Position numbers and translations under genes: made by a program. From assembly GCF_021117345.1 (NCBI RefSeq), contig NZ_CP088261.1:1550001-1614000 (forward strand): 64,000 nucleotides of DNA, read 5' to 3'. This DNA is from Microbacterium sp. cx-55. Its GTDB lineage: Bacteria; Actinomycetota; Actinomycetes; Actinomycetales; Microbacteriaceae. Positions 34,144 to 48,297 of this stretch are shown here, piece by piece (position 1 is the stretch's first letter; every line of letters starts with the position of its first letter). Under the pieces are notes generated by a model, which saw only the letters and a program-made list of their open reading frames with translations, was not told the DNA's origin and did not search any database.

Positions 34144-34247
34144 GGGGCCAGTTCAGCGCACTCGACCACGGACGTAAAGGAGCGGTCATCGCGCCGCACT
34201 CTCGCACGCCGAGCTCCACTTGACGCCCGCCGGGCGTGTCGGCGGGA

Positions 34248-35099
34248 TCAGGGTCGCCACGGTACGGCGTTCCGCGCTCGCTCGGCTTCCCGCTCCGCGG
34301 CACCCGCGCGCGATCGTGCCTCGGCGCTCTCCCGGCGCAGGCGTTCGGCGTCGGATGCAGCCGCCTCCGCATCCGCCACGGCACGATCGAGCGCGACGCG
34401 CAGGTCGTCGGCTCGCGCGCGCAAGGACCTCGCCTGTTCCTCCGCCTTCGCGCTCCGTGCGTCGGCTCGCTCCGCGTCGCGCACGGCGGCGGACGCCGCG
34501 TGCTCCGCTGTTCGCGCCGCATCTTCCGCCGCTTTCCGCGCGCGGCGCTCGGCCAGGTCGTTCCGCACCGGGCTCGCCGCCCGAGCTGCGCCGTCGGGCG
34601 CCGAGCCGGCCACGTACTCGCTCACGGCCTCACCGTCGAGCTGGCCCGCCTCGAGCGGTGCGAGCAGCCGGCCCGTCAGCACCGCCGCGGCGACCACCTC
34701 ATCCACGACGGCCGCGTTGATGGTCTGGGTGACCGCGTCTCTGGCCGACGGACTCAGGGGCGTGCCCGCCGCCTGGGCGAGGTCCGCCGCCCGCTTCGCG
34801 AGCGACGCGACGAGCTGTCGGCGCTGCCGACCCAGCTGCGTGAGCTCCTTCGCGTCCAGATCATCCTGCGCGTCGCGGAGGGCGGCCGAGAGCTCAATGG
34901 CCTCGGCGAGCTGCCCCTCGCGGACCAGGATGTTCACCGCCCATGCGGAGACCGCGGGCTTCCGAAAAGCCTTGATCGTCGAAGCCGCAGCTCCGGATGC
35001 GGATGCCGCCGCCGCGTTCCGCGCGGCCGTGAACTGGGTGGGCGAAAGACCGTAGAGCGCGGCGGCCACCGCATCCGCTTCGTCCTCGATGCCGGCCAT
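34248..35099 (-). CDS. Uncharacterised coiled-coil protein
   Basis: Protein of 283 residues, highly helical and alanine-rich. The N-terminal half has conserved-looking motifs (ADAVAAALYGLSPTQFTAARNAAA, KPAVSAWAVNILVREG, RRQLVASLAKRAADLAQAAG). The C-terminal ~110 residues form a long coiled coil of Ala/Arg/Glu heptads (ERRARKAAEDAARTAEHAAS and onward). No enzymatic motif, signal peptide or membrane helix is visible. The ATG at 35099 fits the beginning of the structured region; a CAGAAT box lies 6 bases upstream. It is divergent from the quinone oxidoreductase gene with a 63-bp gap. Confidence 0.75.
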   Translation of the reverse strand: MAGIEDEADAVAAALYGLSPTQFTAARNAAAASASGAAASTIKAFRKPAVSAWAVNILVREGQLAEAIELSAALRDAQDDLDAKELTQLGRQRRQLVASLAKRAADLAQAAGTPLSPSARDAVTQTINAAVVDEVVAAAVLTGRLLAPLEAGQLDGEAVSEYVAGSAPDGAARAASPVRNDLAERRARKAAEDAARTAEHAASAAVRDAERADARSAKAEEQARSLRARADDLRVALDRAVADAEAAASDAERLRRESAEARSRAGAAEREAERARNAVPWRP

Positions 35100-35162
35100 G
35101 TTCTCATTCTGCCGGTCGCTCCGCGCGGAATGATCCCGGTGCTCCCGCGCTTGCATCGGGGT

Positions 35163-36194
35163 ATGAGAGCAATCGTCTACTCCCGCACCGGTGCCTCTTC
35201 GGTCCTTTCCATTGTCGAGCGGGAGCCGGCGACGCCCGGTCCGGGTGAGGTCCGCGTGCGCGTCGCCGTCTCGGGCGTGAACCCGACCGACTGGAAGGCG
35301 CGCGCCGGCAACGGTGCTGCTCCCGACTTCGCCGAGATCGTCCCGAATCAGGACGGCGCGGGCGTCGTCGACGCGGTCGGAGGCGATGTCACGCACGTCG
35401 CCGTCGGCGATCGCGTGTGGGTGTACCTCGCCGCTCACCAGCGACCCACCGGAACCGCCCAGGAACGGACGGTGCTGCCGGCCCGTCACGTCGTCCGCTT
35501 GCCGGACGGCACCGGCTTCGACGTCGGAGCGAGCCTCGGAGTGCCGGCGATGACCGCGCACCGTGCGCTGACGGTTCACGAGTTCGGACCCGTCCGCCTC
35601 TCCCCCGGCGCGCTCGACGGGCGTGTCGTGCTCGTGCAGGGAGGCGCGGGCGCCGTCGGTCACGCGGCGATCCAGCTTGCGGTCTGGGCCGGTGCCACCG
35701 TGATCGCCACGGTGAGCAGCGAGGCGAAAGCCGCTCTCGCCCGCGCCGCCGGCGCCCATCACGTCCTTCAGTACCCGGACGAGCAGCTGTCGACCCGCAT
35801 CCGGGACCTCGCCCCGAACGGCGTCGACCACATCGTCGAGGTCGCCCCGGCCGTCAACGCCGCTCTCGATGTCGAGGTCGCGGCCAACCACGCCAGCGTC
35901 GCGTATTACGCCAACAACAACGGGAACGACTTCACGGCGCCGATCGTCGCGAGCTTCGCGAAGAACATCCGTTGGCAGGGACTCCTGCTCTACACCGTCG
36001 GCGAACCCGCCCTCGACGCCGCCGCACAGGACATCACCGCGGCTCTCGACGACGGTGCGCTGCCGGTCGGCGCCGCGTCCGGACTTCCGCTCACATGGTT
36101 CGATCTGGACGACACCGCTGCGGCACACGATGCCGTCGCGCAGGGTGAGATCGGCAAAGTACTGATCCGCGTTTCCGCAGACGTGCCGGAGTAG
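35163..36194 (+). CDS. NADPH:quinone reductase-like zinc-independent alcohol dehydrogenase
   Basis: Medium-chain dehydrogenase/reductase of 343 residues, quinone oxidoreductase (zeta-crystallin) branch. The N-terminal domain has ATPGPGEVRVRVAVSGVNPTDWKAR, and the NADPH-binding motif is LVQGGAGAVGHAAIQLA (about 157-173), with no zinc-binding cysteines. It should transfer a hydride from NADPH to a quinone or enone; the substrate is not known. The ATG at 35163 follows CGGGGT at short distance. The frame is open far upstream, but only as a shadow of the coiled-coil gene. A strong hairpin ends the unit. Confidence 0.9.
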   Translation: MRAIVYSRTGASSVLSIVEREPATPGPGEVRVRVAVSGVNPTDWKARAGNGAAPDFAEIVPNQDGAGVVDAVGGDVTHVAVGDRVWVYLAAHQRPTGTAQERTVLPARHVVRLPDGTGFDVGASLGVPAMTAHRALTVHEFGPVRLSPGALDGRVVLVQGGAGAVGHAAIQLAVWAGATVIATVSSEAKAALARAAGAHHVLQYPDEQLSTRIRDLAPNGVDHIVEVAPAVNAALDVEVAANHASVAYYANNNGNDFTAPIVASFAKNIRWQGLLLYTVGEPALDAAAQDITAALDDGALPVGAASGLPLTWFDLDDTAAAHDAVAQGEIGKVLIRVSADVPE

Positions 36195-36207
36195 TCGCCT
36201 CCACCAC

Positions 36208-36244
36208 GAAGAGGAGGGGCCCCGACTCGGGACCCCTCCTCTTC
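36208..36244. terminator. Bidirectional terminator between the quinone oxidoreductase gene and pyk
   Basis: Perfect 12-bp stem GAAGAGGAGGGG (36208-36219) with CCCCTCCTCTTC (36233-36244), extended inward by a CCCGA/TCGGG stem. It lies between convergent genes. Confidence 0.85.
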
Positions 36245-36260
36245 AAGCACCTGCCGGCTG

Positions 36261-37709
36261 CTACTCGCCCGACTTGTAGATGGGCGCGAGGCCGTTGACG
36301 GCGTCGCCGATCCGGTGGATGCGGATGTCGTTGGTCGAACCCGCGATTCCGGGAGGGGAACCGGAGATCACGACGACCTTGTCGCCCTCGACGGCCAGGC
36401 CGTGCGAGAGGAAGAAATCATCGACCTGCATGAACATCCGGTCGGTGTGCGGCACGTGCTCGACGAGAGACGAACGGATGCCCCACGTCAGCGCCATCCG
36501 ACGACGAATCGCCGGGTCGGGCGTGAACGCCATCATCGGGATGTGCGGGCGCAGACGCGACATGCGCCGCGCGGTGTCACCGGACTCGGTGAAGATACAG
36601 AGCCACTTCGCCTCGACGAACTCCGCGACCTCCATCGCGGCGAGCGTGATCGCGCCGCCCTGGGTGCGGGGCTTCGTGTTGAGCGGCAGGATGCGGTCGA
36701 GACCGTGCTCCTCGGTCGAGGCCACGATGCGCGCCATCGTCTCGACGACACCCACCGGGTACTTGCCGACGCTGGTCTCGCCCGAGAGCATGACCGCATC
36801 CGCACCGTCGAGCACGGCGTTCGCGACGTCGGACGTCTCAGCGCGCGTGGGCACCGGGTTGTCGATCATCGACTCGAGCATCTGGGTGGCGACGATGACG
36901 GGCTTCGCCATCCGGCGGCAGAGCTCGACCGCACGCTTCTGCACGATCGGCACGGCCTCCAGCGGAAGCTCGACACCGAGGTCGCCGCGGGCGACCATGA
37001 TGCCATCGAACGCGTCGATGATCTCTTCGAGGTTGTCGACGGCCTGCGGCTTCTCGATCTTGGCGATGACCGGGATGCGCAGGCCTTCCTCGGCCATGAT
37101 CTCGTGAACACGATCCACGTCCTCTGCGCTGCGCACGAAGGAGAGGGCGATCACGTCGGCGCCGGCGCGGAGGCCCCAGCGAAGGTCGGCCTCGTCCTTG
37201 TCGGACAGGGCCGGCACGTTGACCGCGACGCCGGGCAGGTTGATGCCCTTGTTGTTCGAGACGGGGCCGGCGACGATCACCTTCGTGGTGACGACGACAC
37301 CATCGGTCTCGACGACCTCGACGCGCACCTTGCCGTCGTCGATCAGGAGGAAGTCACCCGGCTTCACGTCCTGAGGCAGGCCCTTGAAGGTCGTCGAGAC
37401 GATCTCCTTCGTGCCGAGGATGTCTTCGACCGTGATCTTGAAGATGTCGCCGACAGCGAGGAAGTGAGGTCCTTCGGCGAACTTGCCGAGACGGATCTTC
37501 GGACCCTGGAGGTCGACGAGGACGGCGACCGCCCGGCCCGCGTCATCCGCGGCCCGACGCACGTTCGCGAAGTTCGCGTCGTGCACGGAGTAATCCCCGT
37601 GGGAAAGGTTGAGGCGGGCAACGTCTACACCTGCGTCGATGATCGCGCGGACCATCTCGTAGGACGATGTTGCCGGGCCGAGGGTTGCGACGATTTTCGC
37701 GCGTCTCAT
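36261..37709 (-). CDS. pyk: Pyruvate kinase
   Basis: Glycolytic enzyme that converts phosphoenolpyruvate and ADP to pyruvate and ATP; 482 residues, the normal length for a bacterial enzyme. The N-terminus AKIVATLGPATSS and RLNLSHGDY (substrate Arg and Asn) are typical. The catalytic lysine lies in VIAKIEKPQAVDNLEEII, followed by GIMVARGDLGVELPLE (metal-binding Glu/Asp). VIVATQMLESM and DGADAVMLSGETSVGKYPV are also canonical. The C-terminal allosteric domain is complete. The ATG start is at 37709. gltD lies 45 bases upstream on the same strand. Confidence 0.97.
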   Translation of the reverse strand: MRRAKIVATLGPATSSYEMVRAIIDAGVDVARLNLSHGDYSVHDANFANVRRAADDAGRAVAVLVDLQGPKIRLGKFAEGPHFLAVGDIFKITVEDILGTKEIVSTTFKGLPQDVKPGDFLLIDDGKVRVEVVETDGVVVTTKVIVAGPVSNNKGINLPGVAVNVPALSDKDEADLRWGLRAGADVIALSFVRSAEDVDRVHEIMAEEGLRIPVIAKIEKPQAVDNLEEIIDAFDGIMVARGDLGVELPLEAVPIVQKRAVELCRRMAKPVIVATQMLESMIDNPVPTRAETSDVANAVLDGADAVMLSGETSVGKYPVGVVETMARIVASTEEHGLDRILPLNTKPRTQGGAITLAAMEVAEFVEAKWLCIFTESGDTARRMSRLRPHIPMMAFTPDPAIRRRMALTWGIRSSLVEHVPHTDRMFMQVDDFFLSHGLAVEGDKVVVISGSPPGIAGSTNDIRIHRIGDAVNGLAPIYKSGE

Positions 37710-37754
37710 CGGTGTGTTGTGCTCCGGTTCATTGGGTGGGGGAACGCGTTCAGC

Positions 37755-39213
37755 CTACGCGCGCTGCAGCCCGATGGCGACATCGTCCGGTTGAACGGGC
37801 GAGGGCAGAGCGGTGTCTCCCATGAGGTAACGGTCCACGGATGCTGCCGCCGCGCGGCCTTCCGCGATCGCCCACACGATGAGGGACTGTCCGCGACCCG
37901 CGTCGCCGGCGACGAACACGCCGGGCGTGGTGGCCTGGTAGTCCTTCGCGCGTTCGACGTTGCCCCGGTTCGTGAACTGCGTGCCCAGCTGCGTCTCCAG
38001 CTCGGTGCGCTCCGGGCCCGTGAAGCCGAGCGCGATGAGCACGAGGTCCGCCGGGATCTCCCGCTCGGTGCCGCTCTTGGGTACGCGGCGTCCGTCGATG
38101 TACTCGGTCTCCGCGACGCGCAGCGAGCGCACCTCGCCGACCTCGTTCGCAAGGAACTCGACCGTGGAAGCGAGGAACATCCGCTCGCCGCCCTCTTCGT
38201 GCGCAGAGGAGATCTCGAACAGGGTCGGCGTCGTCGGCCACGGCTGGTTCTCGGCGCGCTCCGCCGGCGGCTGCTTTCCGATGGCGAGGTTCGTGACGCT
38301 GAGGGCGCCCTGCCGGTGCGCCGTTCCGATGCAGTCCGCGCCGGTGTCGCCGCCGCCGATGACGACGACGTGCTTGCCTTCGGCGGAGATCTGGTTGTGC
38401 ACCTGGTCGCCGGCCACCGCGTGGTTGGACTCGACGAGGTACTCCATCGCGTAGTGCACGCCCGCCAGATCCCGGCCGGGGATGGCGAGGTCGCGCGGCA
38501 CGGTCGAGCCGGTCGCGATGACGACCGCGTCGTAGCGCGTGCGCAGGTCGGACCAGCTGATGTCACGGCCGATCTCGACTCCGGCGCGGAAACGGGTGCC
38601 CTCGTCTTGCATCTGCCGCAGGCGCGACTCGAGGTGCTTCTTCTCCATCTTGAAGTCCGGGATGCCGTAGCGCAGAAGTCCGCCGATGCGGTCGTCGCGC
38701 TCGAAGACGGCAACCGTGTGCCCCGCGCGCGTCAGCTGCTGTGCGGCGGCCAGACCCGCGGGACCCGAACCGACGACGGCAACGGTCTTTCCGGTCAGAC
38801 GCTCCGGCGGCTCCGGCTCGACCCACCCGTGTGCGAACGCATCGTCGATGATCGAGACCTCGACCTGCTTGATCGTGACCGGCGGCTGGTTGATGCCCAG
38901 CACGCACGAGCTCTCGCACGGCGCCGGGCACAGCCGGCCCGTGAACTCGGGGAAGTTGTTGGTCGCGTGCAGGCGCTCGATGGCCGCACGGCCCTCCCCG
39001 CGCCAGGTCAGGTCGTTCCACTCCGGAATCAGGTTGCCCAGCGGGCAGCCCTTGTGGCAGAACGGCACACCGCAGTCCATGCAGCGACCCGCCTGACGGC
39101 GGAGCACGGCGGAATCGCCCGGCTCGTACACCTCTTTCCAGTCCATGATGCGAACCGGAACCGGTCGGCGAGAGGGAAGCTCCCGCTCCGTGACCTTCAG
39201 AAAACCTTTCGGG

Positions 39214-39221
<8 letters not shown>
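37755..39221 (-). CDS. gltD: Glutamate synthase small (beta) subunit
   Basis: FAD- and iron-sulphur-containing subunit (488 residues) that passes electrons from NADPH to the large subunit for glutamate synthesis from glutamine and 2-oxoglutarate. N-terminal cysteine clusters for 4Fe-4S centres are seen in [20 protein letters not shown] and [12 protein letters not shown]. The FAD-binding motif [14 protein letters not shown] follows, then the NADPH-binding motif [14 protein letters not shown] and the C-terminal FAD motif [19 protein letters not shown]. The GTG at 39221 lies inside the end of gltB (8-base overlap), so the two subunits are coupled in translation. Confidence 0.97.
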
Positions 39222-43803
<4,582 letters not shown>

Positions 43804-43855
43804 ACCAACCGTCCTCATGTTGTTGCTTTTACGGGGACGACGTCGGCCCTGGGAG

Positions 43856-44875
43856 TTATTCGAGACGTCCGGAGCTTGTGGCTGTGCGCTCGGTGCTGAC
43901 TTCTGCTGCGGGCGGTTCGCTCACGTCAACGAAGTCGTCGGTGTCTTGCGAGTGTAGCGCCGTCTTGTCTACCCATTCGCGACCCGGCCGATACGGCGAG
44001 GGCTCGAGTCCCGGATGGCGGCGCTTCTGCACGATCACGATGACGAGTCCGATGACCACACCGATGATCGCCGCCCACACGTTCGAGCGGAGCCCGAAGT
44101 AGATCTCACTCGGGTCGATCCGGATGTTCTCCCAGACGATTCGGCCTGCGCTGTACCAGATCAGGTACAGACCGAACAGACGACCCCACTGGAGCGTGAA
44201 GCGCTTTCCGGCCCACAGGATGACCGCGGCGCCGAGCAGATTCCAGATCACCTCGTAGAGGAAAGTCGGCTGGAAAAGCGTGCCGTCTGGCAGTCCCGCC
44301 GGGATCGCGGCGTTGCCCGGATCGATCTCCAGTCCCCACCACGCATCCGTCGGCTGACCGAACAGCTCCTGGTTGAAGTAGTTGCCGAATCGGCCCATCG
44401 CCTGCGCGATCAGCATGCCCGGAGCCACCGCATCCGCGAACGTCCAGAACCGGATCCCGGTCCAGCGGCAGCCGATCAACGCGCCGATGGCGCCACCGAT
44501 GAGCGCACCGTAGATGGCGATGCCGCCCTCCCAGATGGCCCAGACGGTGCCCGTCCGCCACGCGATCTCACCGTTCTCGAACGTGAACAGCACCCACGGG
44601 TTGCTGCCGTCGCCGAAGTAGAACCCCGGGTGGGTCAGCACGTGGAAGATGCGCGCTCCGATGATCGCGATCGGGATCGCGAACAGGCAGATATCGATGA
44701 CGACCCACGGCTCTGCACCGCGTCGGCTGAGCCGACGGTTCGTCAGCAGCACCGCCACGATGATGCCGGCGATGATGCACAGCGCATAGAAGTGGATGCG
44801 CAGCGCACCGATCTCGAAGTAGCTGATCGAGGGGCTCGGGATGCTGCCGAACACGGAAAGTGCCGAGAAAGTCAC
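43856..44875 (-). CDS. lgt: Prolipoprotein diacylglyceryl transferase
   Basis: Membrane enzyme (339 residues) that attaches diacylglycerol to the lipobox cysteine of prolipoproteins. It has seven or so membrane helices, the [14 protein letters not shown] motif and the Lgt signature [19 protein letters not shown], including the conserved Arg and Asn. The C-terminal ~65 residues are polar and acidic, longer than in E. coli, as is usual in actinobacteria. GTG at 44875 has a TAGACT box 7 bases upstream. Its position after trpA is conserved in Mycobacterium. The gap to trpA holds one doublet of the 67-bp repeat family. Confidence 0.96.
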   Translation of the reverse strand: MTFSALSVFGSIPSPSISYFEIGALRIHFYALCIIAGIIVAVLLTNRRLSRRGAEPWVVIDICLFAIPIAIIGARIFHVLTHPGFYFGDGSNPWVLFTFENGEIAWRTGTVWAIWEGGIAIYGALIGGAIGALIGCRWTGIRFWTFADAVAPGMLIAQAMGRFGNYFNQELFGQPTDAWWGLEIDPGNAAIPAGLPDGTLFQPTFLYEVIWNLLGAAVILWAGKRFTLQWGRLFGLYLIWYSAGRIVWENIRIDPSEIYFGLRSNVWAAIIGVVIGLVIVIVQKRRHPGLEPSPYRPGREWVDKTALHSQDTDDFVDVSEPPAAEVSTERTATSSGRLE

Positions 44876-44888
44876 GACGGCGAGTCTA
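44876..44888 (-). promoter_or_regulatory. Predicted leaderless promoter of lgt
   Basis: Minus-strand TAGACT (44888-44883) with 7 bases to the GTG at 44875. It lies just downstream of the first repeat doublet in the direction of transcription. Confidence 0.6.
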
Positions 44889-44952
44889 CTGGGCTGTCGG
44901 ACGTGCGCCGCGCGCCGTGCTTCGTGGAGGCAGGCGGGGTTGGCAGCGCGCT

Positions 44953-45019
44953 ACAACTCCTCCAGAACCCGTCGCTCGGAGCCCCCAGCGGCGTGCGGGT
45001 ACCGGATTGAAGGAGTTGT
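44953..45019. repeat. 67-bp inverted-repeat element, copy 1
   Basis: Terminal inverted repeat ACAACTCCTCCA (44953-44964) and TGAAGGAGTTGT (45008-45019; one mismatch), core of 43 bases. It is in the 314-bp gap between trpA and lgt. The core differs from all other copies except for a short GAAC next to the left arm and CCGGAT next to the right arm. The rest of the gap has no gene that I can support. Confidence 0.85.
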
Positions 45020-45112
45020 GGCGTGCGGGGCGTCGTGTCGCCGCGGGTTCGCTCCGCTCTGCCGACCGACCGCTGCGCTCCCGCGATGGCGGATCGCGTG
45101 CGGTCTACGGCG

Positions 45113-45179
45113 ACAACTCCTCCAGAACGAGCGTCGCGGTGCCATCTGACACCCGAACGGCCGGGATTGGAGGAGTTGT
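45113..45179. repeat. 67-bp inverted-repeat element, copy 2
   Basis: Terminal inverted repeat ACAACTCCTCCA (45113-45124) and TGGAGGAGTTGT (45168-45179), a perfect 12-bp match, core of 43 bases. It lies 93 bases from copy 1 and 10 bases before the trpA stop. The core is unrelated to copy 1 apart from GAAC at its left edge and GGGAT/CGGAT at its right edge. Confidence 0.88.
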
Positions 45180-45189
45180 GCGCTGCGGG

Positions 45190-45978
45190 TCAGGCTGAGC
45201 GGGTGCCGTCGGCGAGAGCTCGAGCGGTGCGGGCGAGCTCGTCGAGCCCGCCGTCACGAAGCGCGCGGACGAGCGCGGTCCCGACGATCGCCCCGTCGGC
45301 GTAGTCCAGAACGCCGGAGACCTGATCTGCCGTGGAGATTCCGATGCCGACGCACGCGTGCTCGACGCCGTGTTCGCGAAGACGCGCCACGAGGGTCCGT
45401 GCCGCCGCATCCAGCTCGGCGCGCTCCCCCGTGATACCCATCGTCGAGACCGTGTAGACGAACCCGGTCGAGTTTCGCGCGACGAGCTCGAGGCGTTCGT
45501 CCGTCGACGTCGGTGCGGCGAGGAAAACGCGGTCCAGGCCCGTCCGCTCGCTCGCGGCGATCCAGTCGGCCGCCGCCTCCGGCGTGATGTCGGGGGTGAT
45601 CAAACCCGCGCCGCCGGCCGCGGCGAGCTCATCCGCGTATCGGTCGACACCGTACTGGAACACCGGGTTCCAGTACGTCATGACGAGAACCGGGATGTCG
45701 ACACGGGAGGCGATCTCTTGCACGGCCGGGAAGATGTCGCGCAACCGGAAGCCGCCGGCCAGCGCGTGCTGGGTCGCCTCTTGGATGACGAGACCGTCCA
45801 TGACCGGATCGGAATACGGCGGGCCGAGCTCGAGGATGTCGGCTCCGTTCTCCGCGAGCGTGACGGCCGCCTCGATGCTTGTGCGGAGATCCGGGAACCC
45901 GAGCGGCAGATAACCGACGAACGCTCCGCGCCCTTCGGCTTTCGCGGCATCGATCGCCGCGGCGACGCGCGAGCTCAC
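45190..45978 (-). CDS. trpA: Tryptophan synthase alpha chain
   Basis: Splits indole-3-glycerol phosphate into indole and glyceraldehyde 3-phosphate; indole is channelled to TrpB. 262 residues, TIM barrel. The catalytic residues are in [12 protein letters not shown] (strand 1) and [20 protein letters not shown], where the Glu and Asp act. Phosphate-binding glycines occur in [12 protein letters not shown] and [12 protein letters not shown]. Position [16 protein letters not shown] near residue 175 is also typical. GTG at 45978 overlaps the trpB stop by 4 bases (GTGA), so the alpha and beta chains are made together. Confidence 0.96.
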   Translation of the reverse strand: MSSRVAAAIDAAKAEGRGAFVGYLPLGFPDLRTSIEAAVTLAENGADILELGPPYSDPVMDGLVIQEATQHALAGGFRLRDIFPAVQEIASRVDIPVLVMTYWNPVFQYGVDRYADELAAAGGAGLITPDITPEAAADWIAASERTGLDRVFLAAPTSTDERLELVARNSTGFVYTVSTMGITGERAELDAAARTLVARLREHGVEHACVGIGISTADQVSGVLDYADGAIVGTALVRALRDGGLDELARTARALADGTRSA

Positions 45979-47246
45979 AGCTCCGTCCCCTCGCCCTTGG
46001 CTTCCTCCGTGGGCGCGGGAACGTCCACGGGTGATCCGTCATCGCCGGCTTCGGCGTCGTACAGCTCGAAGTAGCGGGCGGCGGTGTCCATGTCCTTGTC
46101 GCCGCGACCGGAGAGGTTCACCACGATCACCGACTCCGGACCGAGCTCGGGGCCGAGTCGCACCACGGCCGCCAGGGCGTGCGCCGACTCGATGGCGGGG
46201 ATGATCCCCTCGGTGCGCGAGAGCAGGCGCAGCGCCTGCATCGCCTCGTCATCGGTCGCCGGAATGTACTGCGCGCGACCGATCGACGAGAGCCACGCGT
46301 GCTCGGGGCCGACGCCGGGATAGTCGAGCCCGGCCGAGATCGAATGGGACTCCACCGTCTGACCGTCTTCGTCTTGCAGCACGTACGTCTTCGCGCCGTG
46401 CAGGATGCCCGGTCGCCCGCGCTCGATGGAGGCCGCGTGGCGCGGGGTGTCGACGCCGTCGCCGGCGGCCTCGACGCCGTACAGCGCGACACCCTCGTCG
46501 TCGAGGAACGCATCGAACATGCCGATCGCGTTCGACCCGCCGCCGACGCACGCGAAGACCGCATCCGGAAGCCGGCCGATCGTCTCGAGCATCTGCGCGC
46601 GAGTTTCTTCGCCGATGATCTTCTGGAAGTCGCGCACCATGGCCGGGAACGGATGCGGTCCTGCGGCGGTGCCGAAGATGTAGTTCGTCGTCTCGACGCT
46701 CGACACCCAGTCGCGGTACGCCTCGTTGATCGCGTCCTTCAGCGTGCGGGAGCCGGTCGTCACCGGGATGACCTCGGCGCCGAGGAGCCGCATCCGCGCG
46801 ACGTTCAACGCTTGACGCTCGGTGTCGACCTCGCCCATGTAGATCGTGCAGTCGAATCCGAAGAGCGCCGCAGCGGTCGCGGTCGCCACACCGTGCTGTC
46901 CTGCCCCGGTCTCGGCGATCACGCGCGTCTTGCCGAGGCGCTGCGTGAGCAGCGCCTGCCCGATGACGTTGTTGATCTTGTGGGACCCGGTGTGGTTGAG
47001 GTCTTCGCGCTTGAGGAAGACCCGTCCGCCGCCCGCGTGCTCGGCGAACCGGGCGACCTCGGTGAGCGCGGACGGTCGGCCGGCGTAGGAGTTCAACAGC
47101 CCCGTCAGCTCGGTGGCGAACGCGGGGTCCGCCATGGCCGTCTCGTAGACCTCGGTCAGCTCGTCGATCGCGGCGATGAGCGATTCGGGCATGTACCGGC
47201 CGCCGAACTCACCGAAGAACGGACCTTTGGCATCGCGGAGTTTCAT
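45975..47246 (-). CDS. trpB: Tryptophan synthase beta chain
   Basis: PLP enzyme (423 residues) that joins indole and serine to form tryptophan. The PLP lysine is in [17 protein letters not shown] and the phosphate-binding loop is [10 protein letters not shown]. The N-terminal [15 protein letters not shown] and the [23 protein letters not shown] segments are typical of the TrpB1 form, which works with TrpA. The C-terminal ~25 residues (acidic and Pro-rich) extend slightly beyond most homologues. The ATG at 47246 overlaps the trpC stop (ATGA). Confidence 0.97.
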   Translation of the reverse strand: MKLRDAKGPFFGEFGGRYMPESLIAAIDELTEVYETAMADPAFATELTGLLNSYAGRPSALTEVARFAEHAGGGRVFLKREDLNHTGSHKINNVIGQALLTQRLGKTRVIAETGAGQHGVATATAAALFGFDCTIYMGEVDTERQALNVARMRLLGAEVIPVTTGSRTLKDAINEAYRDWVSSVETTNYIFGTAAGPHPFPAMVRDFQKIIGEETRAQMLETIGRLPDAVFACVGGGSNAIGMFDAFLDDEGVALYGVEAAGDGVDTPRHAASIERGRPGILHGAKTYVLQDEDGQTVESHSISAGLDYPGVGPEHAWLSSIGRAQYIPATDDEAMQALRLLSRTEGIIPAIESAHALAAVVRLGPELGPESVIVVNLSGRGDKDMDTAARYFELYDAEAGDDGSPVDVPAPTEEAKGEGTEL

Positions 47247-48019
47247 GAACCGACCTCCAGGAAGGATCGCAGGGTGGCGACGGGGTCGCCGGTGACGAGG
47301 GCTTCGCCAACGAGCACGACGTCCGCGCCCGCGTCGCGATAGTGGCGGACATCCGCGGGCTGCAGCACGGCGGACTCGGCGATCTTGACCGCATCCGCAG
47401 GGAAGCTGTCGGCCAGGCGGCCGAACAGGTCACGGTCGAGTTCGAACGTGAAGAGGTTGCGGGCGTTCACGCCGATGAGTCGCGCCCCGAGATCGGCGGC
47501 GCGGGCGAGCTCATCGGCCGAGTGCGTCTCGACGAGAGGCGTCATCCCGAGCTGTCGCACCAGGTCGTGAAGCTCGACCAGCAGCGGTTGCTCGAGCGCC
47601 GCGACGATCAGCAGCACCAGGTCGGCACCCGAGGCGCGCGCCTCCAGCACCTGATACGGGGTGGCGATGAAGTCCTTGCGCAGCACCGGCAGCGCCACGG
47701 ACGCGCGCACGGCCTCGAGGTCGGCGAGGCTGCCCTTGAATCGGCGACCCTCGGTGAGCACGGAGATGGCGCTCGCTCCGCCCTGCTCGTAGAGCGACGC
47801 CTGGTGGGCCGGATCGGGGATGGCGGCGAGATCACCTCGTGAGGGGCTCGCGCGCTTCACCTCGGCGATGATCTTGACGCGGTCGGCGGGGGCCAAGGCG
47901 GCCAGCGCGTCGAGCGCGGGGGTCTGCGCGAGTGCCGCGCGTTCCACCTCGGCGATCGGACGCACAGCGGCGCGGGCCTCGGCATCTTCCACCGCGCCGG
48001 CCATCAGGTCGGCGAGCAC
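47243..48019 (-). CDS. trpC: Indole-3-glycerol phosphate synthase
   Basis: TIM-barrel enzyme (258 residues) that closes the indole ring of tryptophan from carboxyphenylaminodeoxyribulose phosphate. Conserved residues include the lysine in [16 protein letters not shown] in [13 protein letters not shown], the catalytic lysine in LPVLRKDFI, the Glu of TPLVETHS and [12 protein letters not shown]. The phosphate-binding GDP-type segment is AVLVGEAL-like ([13 protein letters not shown]). GTG at 48019 is preferred over ATG 48004 because the DUF6704 stop lies 3 bases upstream, so the genes are closely coupled. No trpD or trpF gene is adjacent. Confidence 0.95.
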   Translation of the reverse strand: MLADLMAGAVEDAEARAAVRPIAEVERAALAQTPALDALAALAPADRVKIIAEVKRASPSRGDLAAIPDPAHQASLYEQGGASAISVLTEGRRFKGSLADLEAVRASVALPVLRKDFIATPYQVLEARASGADLVLLIVAALEQPLLVELHDLVRQLGMTPLVETHSADELARAADLGARLIGVNARNLFTFELDRDLFGRLADSFPADAVKIAESAVLQPADVRHYRDAGADVVLVGEALVTGDPVATLRSFLEVGS

Positions 48020-48021
48020 GC

Positions 48022-48252
48022 TCAGTGCTCTTTCGCGATGTACTTCGACCCGTTGGCGCCCCAGCCGGCGCGCGACATGATCCAACCCACGATGGCGCCG
48101 ATCACGAGCAGAACCACCGAAGCCCACACGAGCGCCGGCAGGTCGAGCACGAAGAACAGGGTGCCGAAAGCGACGGCGACGAGCATGATGATGACCGCCG
48201 TCCATGCTGCCGGGGAGTGTCCGTGGCCCGGGTCGCCGATGGGGTTGCTCAT
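48022..48252 (-). CDS. DUF6704 small membrane protein of the trp operon
   Basis: Protein of 76 residues with two membrane helices (AAWTAVIIMLVAVAFGTLFFV and ALVWASVVLLVIGAIVGWIM) between a polar His/Gly start (GDPGHGHSPAAWT) and a short tail. The HGHSPAAWTAVII beginning is characteristic of the DUF6704 family, found next to trpC in actinobacteria. Function is unknown. The ATG at 48252 has GGAG 5 bases upstream. The stop lies 2 bases from the trpC GTG. Confidence 0.85.
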   Translation of the reverse strand: MSNPIGDPGHGHSPAAWTAVIIMLVAVAFGTLFFVLDLPALVWASVVLLVIGAIVGWIMSRAGWGANGSKYIAKEH

Positions 48253-48297
48253 GAGTCTCCTTCGCGTGGCGCGGGCATCTCGTGCCCGGCTCTCAGT

